Assembly: GCA_000697055.1 (NCBI GenBank)
Contig: JNDT01002351.1
Span: 1-30,837, forward strand
DNA from: Saksenaea vasiformis B4078
Lineage: Eukaryota > Mucoromycota > Mucoromycetes > Mucorales > Saksenaeaceae
Length of the DNA stretch: 30,837 nucleotides
Reading direction: 5' to 3'
Of this stretch, positions 29,120 through 30,837 are shown piece by piece; positions within the stretch are counted from its first letter, which is position 1; every line of letters begins with the position of its first letter. The notes under the pieces were generated by a model. That model ran no database searches, was not told the origin of the DNA, and saw only the letters and a program-made list of their open reading frames with translations. A program made the position numbers and the translations under genes.

Positions 29120-29749
29120 TCTACCATGGCCTCTGTGGCTTTGAGCTTGTCTTTATCTCCTTCAATAGTGAGATATCTGGCCAGCACAAGGTCCAGAATC
29201 TGCTTTTTCATGACATCTACTCGCACATGCTTTCCAGTCTTGGAGATGATTGTAGGGTGGGAGATTATCACTGTGGGCATACTTCTAGGTAATTCTTCAG
29301 TTTCAGGTACATCCCTAGGGAGTTGCAGTTCCAACGCGCTGACGCAGACATTGAGATCCTGGAGAAGGCCAATGACTTCAGTGTGCTGGTCCTTCTGCTG
29401 TTGCAGCCTTTCTTCATGCTGGTCCTTTTGCTGCTGTAGTGCTTCAGCACACTGCTCCTTGAGTTGTTGCTCTATTTCGAGTACCTTTGACATGATACAT
29501 TTGTATTCAAGAGTATTTGACATAATAACTATTAAAGGAAAAAGACAAGAAAAAGGTCTATACCACAATAAAAAAATTTAATACCAAGAGATTAGAGGAC
29601 CAAGATCTCAGAAATTAACATGGTACAATTATCTGCCATTTGCAGTAAGTCTACATATACTCTCAAACTACAGCTGTCATTGTTCATAGGTACATAACAG
29701 TACAATAGCAGTAATATACAGTTTGTTTCCTTTTATCTGTGTCTATATT

Positions 29750-30054
29750 ATGCATATTTGTACCTATTGCAATCCACATTATAAGATCTCCAACAAAAAG
29801 TATGGAAAGCATGTCAAGAAGCTGCTTTACAGAAAGTTATGCGCAGCAGGTCAACTTGTCAATGGTGGTGACGTGGAAGCTATGTGCAGTGACATGTTGA
29901 CTATGATTACTACTATAGCTCTCGCTCTAAGGATGATGAGCAGCTATCCAGTATGGATGCAGAAGCAGACGACCTTATGGATATTGACAGCGATGATCCA
30001 GAGGCTACTGCATCTACTGATATAGAATTGGATGGGGATGATGATAATTCAGAG
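29750..30054 (+). pseudogene. Start of a zinc-finger/acidic protein gene, cut by hAT
   Basis: ATG at 29750 opens MHICTYCNPHYKISNKKYGK, then HVKKLLYRKLCAAGQ: a C-x2-C pair with a downstream His, like a degenerate finger. After a one-base shift near 29897 comes DYDYYYSSRSKDDEQLSS and a strongly acidic tail (ADDLMDIDSDDPEATAS, ELDGDDDNSE), ending where the hAT begins. An N-terminal finger followed by a DYDYYYSS-type acidic linker recalls the start of large fungal CACTA/Plavaka-type transposases, but that is from memory of the pattern and is weak. It is divergent from the coiled-coil gene with about 225 bases between, so the two could belong to one element. Confidence 0.4.
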
Positions 30055-30093
30055 TAGGGGTCAACATGAATGAATACGAATCGAATATCTTTA

Positions 30094-30186
30094 TATTCAT
30101 ATTCATTCGTTTTCAAAGAGAATATATTCGTATTCGTTCGTCTACAAAGAGAATATATTCATATTTATTCGAATATTTTGTTGGAT
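30094..30186. repeat. 31-bp subterminal repeats of hAT copy 3
   Basis: Units start at 30094, 30125 and 30156 (partial), of type TATTCRTATTCRTTCGT plus CAAAGAGAATA. Same 31-bp period as the array at 11674-11820, but with a different second half. Confidence 0.85.
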
Positions 30187-30302
30187 ATTCGTATTCATTC
30201 GTATGTTCATTTAATCTTGTTAATGTAAAAACACATTTGCAAATGAAATATTTCAGAAAGAGATTTATGAATGTAAATGTGAATGTGAAGGAGGATGTAG
30301 AT

Positions 30303-30398
30303 GCGAAAAAATGAAAGAAAAAGAATGCAAAAAAGAAAACGAAAAGGAAAAGAGAATGAAAATGAAAAAGAAAACGAAAATGAAAAAGAAAATGAAAT
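30303..30398. repeat. Purine-rich simple repeat (GAAAAN)n
   Basis: About 95 bases of near-hexameric GAAAAT/GAAAAC/GAAAAG. The long minus-strand open frame across it is only this repeat and is not called as a gene. Confidence 0.85.
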
Positions 30399-30472
30399 AA
30401 TAGACAAAGCCGGGATTCAGTACATGTAAAGACATTTTATTGCAATGTTACAAACTAGAAAGATGCCACGAC

Positions 30473-30837
30473 TAGGGGTCGGCAAAATATTCGTATATTC
30501 GTATTCGTTCGTATTCGTTCGTCTAAAGAATGAATACGAATAAGTATTTTAGTTTGACGAATGAATACGAATATTCGTTCGTCAGCTACGAACGAATACG
30601 AATATGAAATTCATATTCGAATAGTTATTCGAATATTCGTGGCTTCATTCGAATAACAACGAATATTCTATACTCATTCGTCTCAATCGACTGTCATTGG
30701 AATTGCAGATGAACGCATTTCACTCTTTGCTTTTTTATTTAAAAAATATCTTTTCTTTAGTAGTTAGAAACTTAAAACCGGAAAGTTAAAGTAGAAGACA
30801 AGTTTTCACAGCATTGCATAAGAATGTAACAGTAATG
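30473..30837. mobile_element. hAT element right end, inverted (copy 4, CpG-rich version)
   Basis: It starts TAGGGGTCGGCAAAATATTC and runs to the window edge, as the inverted counterpart of 16829-17193. The preceding octamer GCCACGAC (30465-30472) would be its target duplication. It keeps the CpG sites that are lost in the other copy, so it is younger or less methylated. Confidence 0.93.

Larger units (their letters stand above)
28133..29523 (-). pseudogene. Intron-bearing coiled-coil gene of unknown function, split by an LTR
   Basis: The proposed ATG at 29523 (MSNTLEYKCIMSK) follows an acceptor-like TTTAATAG. A coiled coil with an internal repeat (LQQQKDQHEERLQQQKDQHT) leads to TVIISHPTIISKTGKHVRVD, MKKQILDLVLARYLTIEGD, LKATEAMVD, then past the LTR LALQTVKNLKERLKGRDS and LKEKEQAIATLEKVAM. 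A Ser/Pro-rich linker and three introns with good ends follow: 28406-28472, 28293-28357 and 28171-28218. The last exon ends in TAA at 28133, before AATAAA on the minus strand. One frame change near 28610-28640 is needed. No family recognised; it could be a host gene or the accessory gene of a transposon. Confidence 0.5.
30055..30472. mobile_element. hAT element left end (copy 3), interrupted
   Basis: It begins TAGGGGTCAACATGAATG, matching the left end of the complete hAT (TGGGGGTCAGCACGAACG), directly after coding sequence. The preceding octamer ATTCAGAG would be its target duplication. Subterminal 31-bp repeats lie at 30094 and 30125. It is interrupted at 30473 by another hAT end, so its other half lies outside the window. 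Confidence 0.8.

Noticed and set aside
29078..29581. Plus-strand Ser/Cys-rich open frame
   Set aside because: Antisense to the coiled-coil gene; its Cys/Ser pattern is the reverse reading of CAG/CTG-rich coil codons.
30207..30407. Minus-strand Phe/Ser-rich open frame
   Set aside because: It is the complement of the GAAAAN simple repeat.
1..30837. tRNA, rRNA or CRISPR arrays
   Set aside because: I saw no cloverleaf with a plausible anticodon arm, no rRNA-like GC-rich conserved block, and no equally spaced palindromic repeats with unique spacers.

Overview
The window looks like a transposon-dense, AT-rich, gene-poor stretch of a fungal nuclear genome. I infer an early-diverging fungus (Mucoromycota-like), because it combines Ty3-type chromovirus retrotransposons, BED-type hAT, MULE and Tc1/mariner transposases, a non-LTR element, and short introns (about 48-67 nt) with GTAAGT-type donors. 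I see no rRNA, tRNA or CRISPR. No protein-coding gene is both certain and intact; almost everything recognisable is a mobile element, usually broken and often interrupted by a younger one.

Layout. (1) 1-4058: the end of an hAT element (1-537) lies inside a Ty3-type element (538-2918, minus strand: 5' LTR, gag, protease, start of RT), which itself lies inside a MULE relic (2919-4058). (2) 4059-7360: unassigned sequence, then an orphan gag fragment with its leader and an LTR-like block of about 1 kb, whose U3 holds a 16-bp minisatellite. (3) 7360-10880: AT-rich sequence with weak exon-like pieces, T-rich repeats, a serine-rich repetitive ORF pair and a TATGCC-type minisatellite. (4) 10879-17385: a second MULE arm, then a LINE reverse transcriptase cut in two by a 5.56-kb hAT element (11636-17193) that has an 8-bp target duplication, a decayed transposase gene and an internal long LTR. 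(5) 17386-24790: Tc1-like sequences split by a complete 5.8-kb Ty3 chromovirus (17782-23592, TSD ATAAG), which itself carries two solo LTRs. (6) 25280-27450: a plus-strand MULE pseudogene with a SWIM remnant. (7) 28133-30054: an intron-bearing coiled-coil gene of unknown function interrupted by a solo LTR, and a divergent zinc-finger-like gene start. (8) 30055-30837: two further hAT ends, one nested in the other.

The nesting can be ordered because target duplications can be read directly: five insertions show complete or near-complete duplications, and removing four of them rejoins reading frames (hAT in the LINE, two solo LTRs in the chromovirus, one solo LTR in the coiled-coil gene). The strongest biological signal is base decay. 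Two copies of one hAT terminus differ at 16 sites, all C-to-T or G-to-A and 14 of them at CpG. The hAT transposase stops are all TGA in a CGA-compatible context. This points to cytosine methylation of transposons in this genome. A second signal is a 31-bp period in hAT subterminal repeats, conserved although the sequence has changed.
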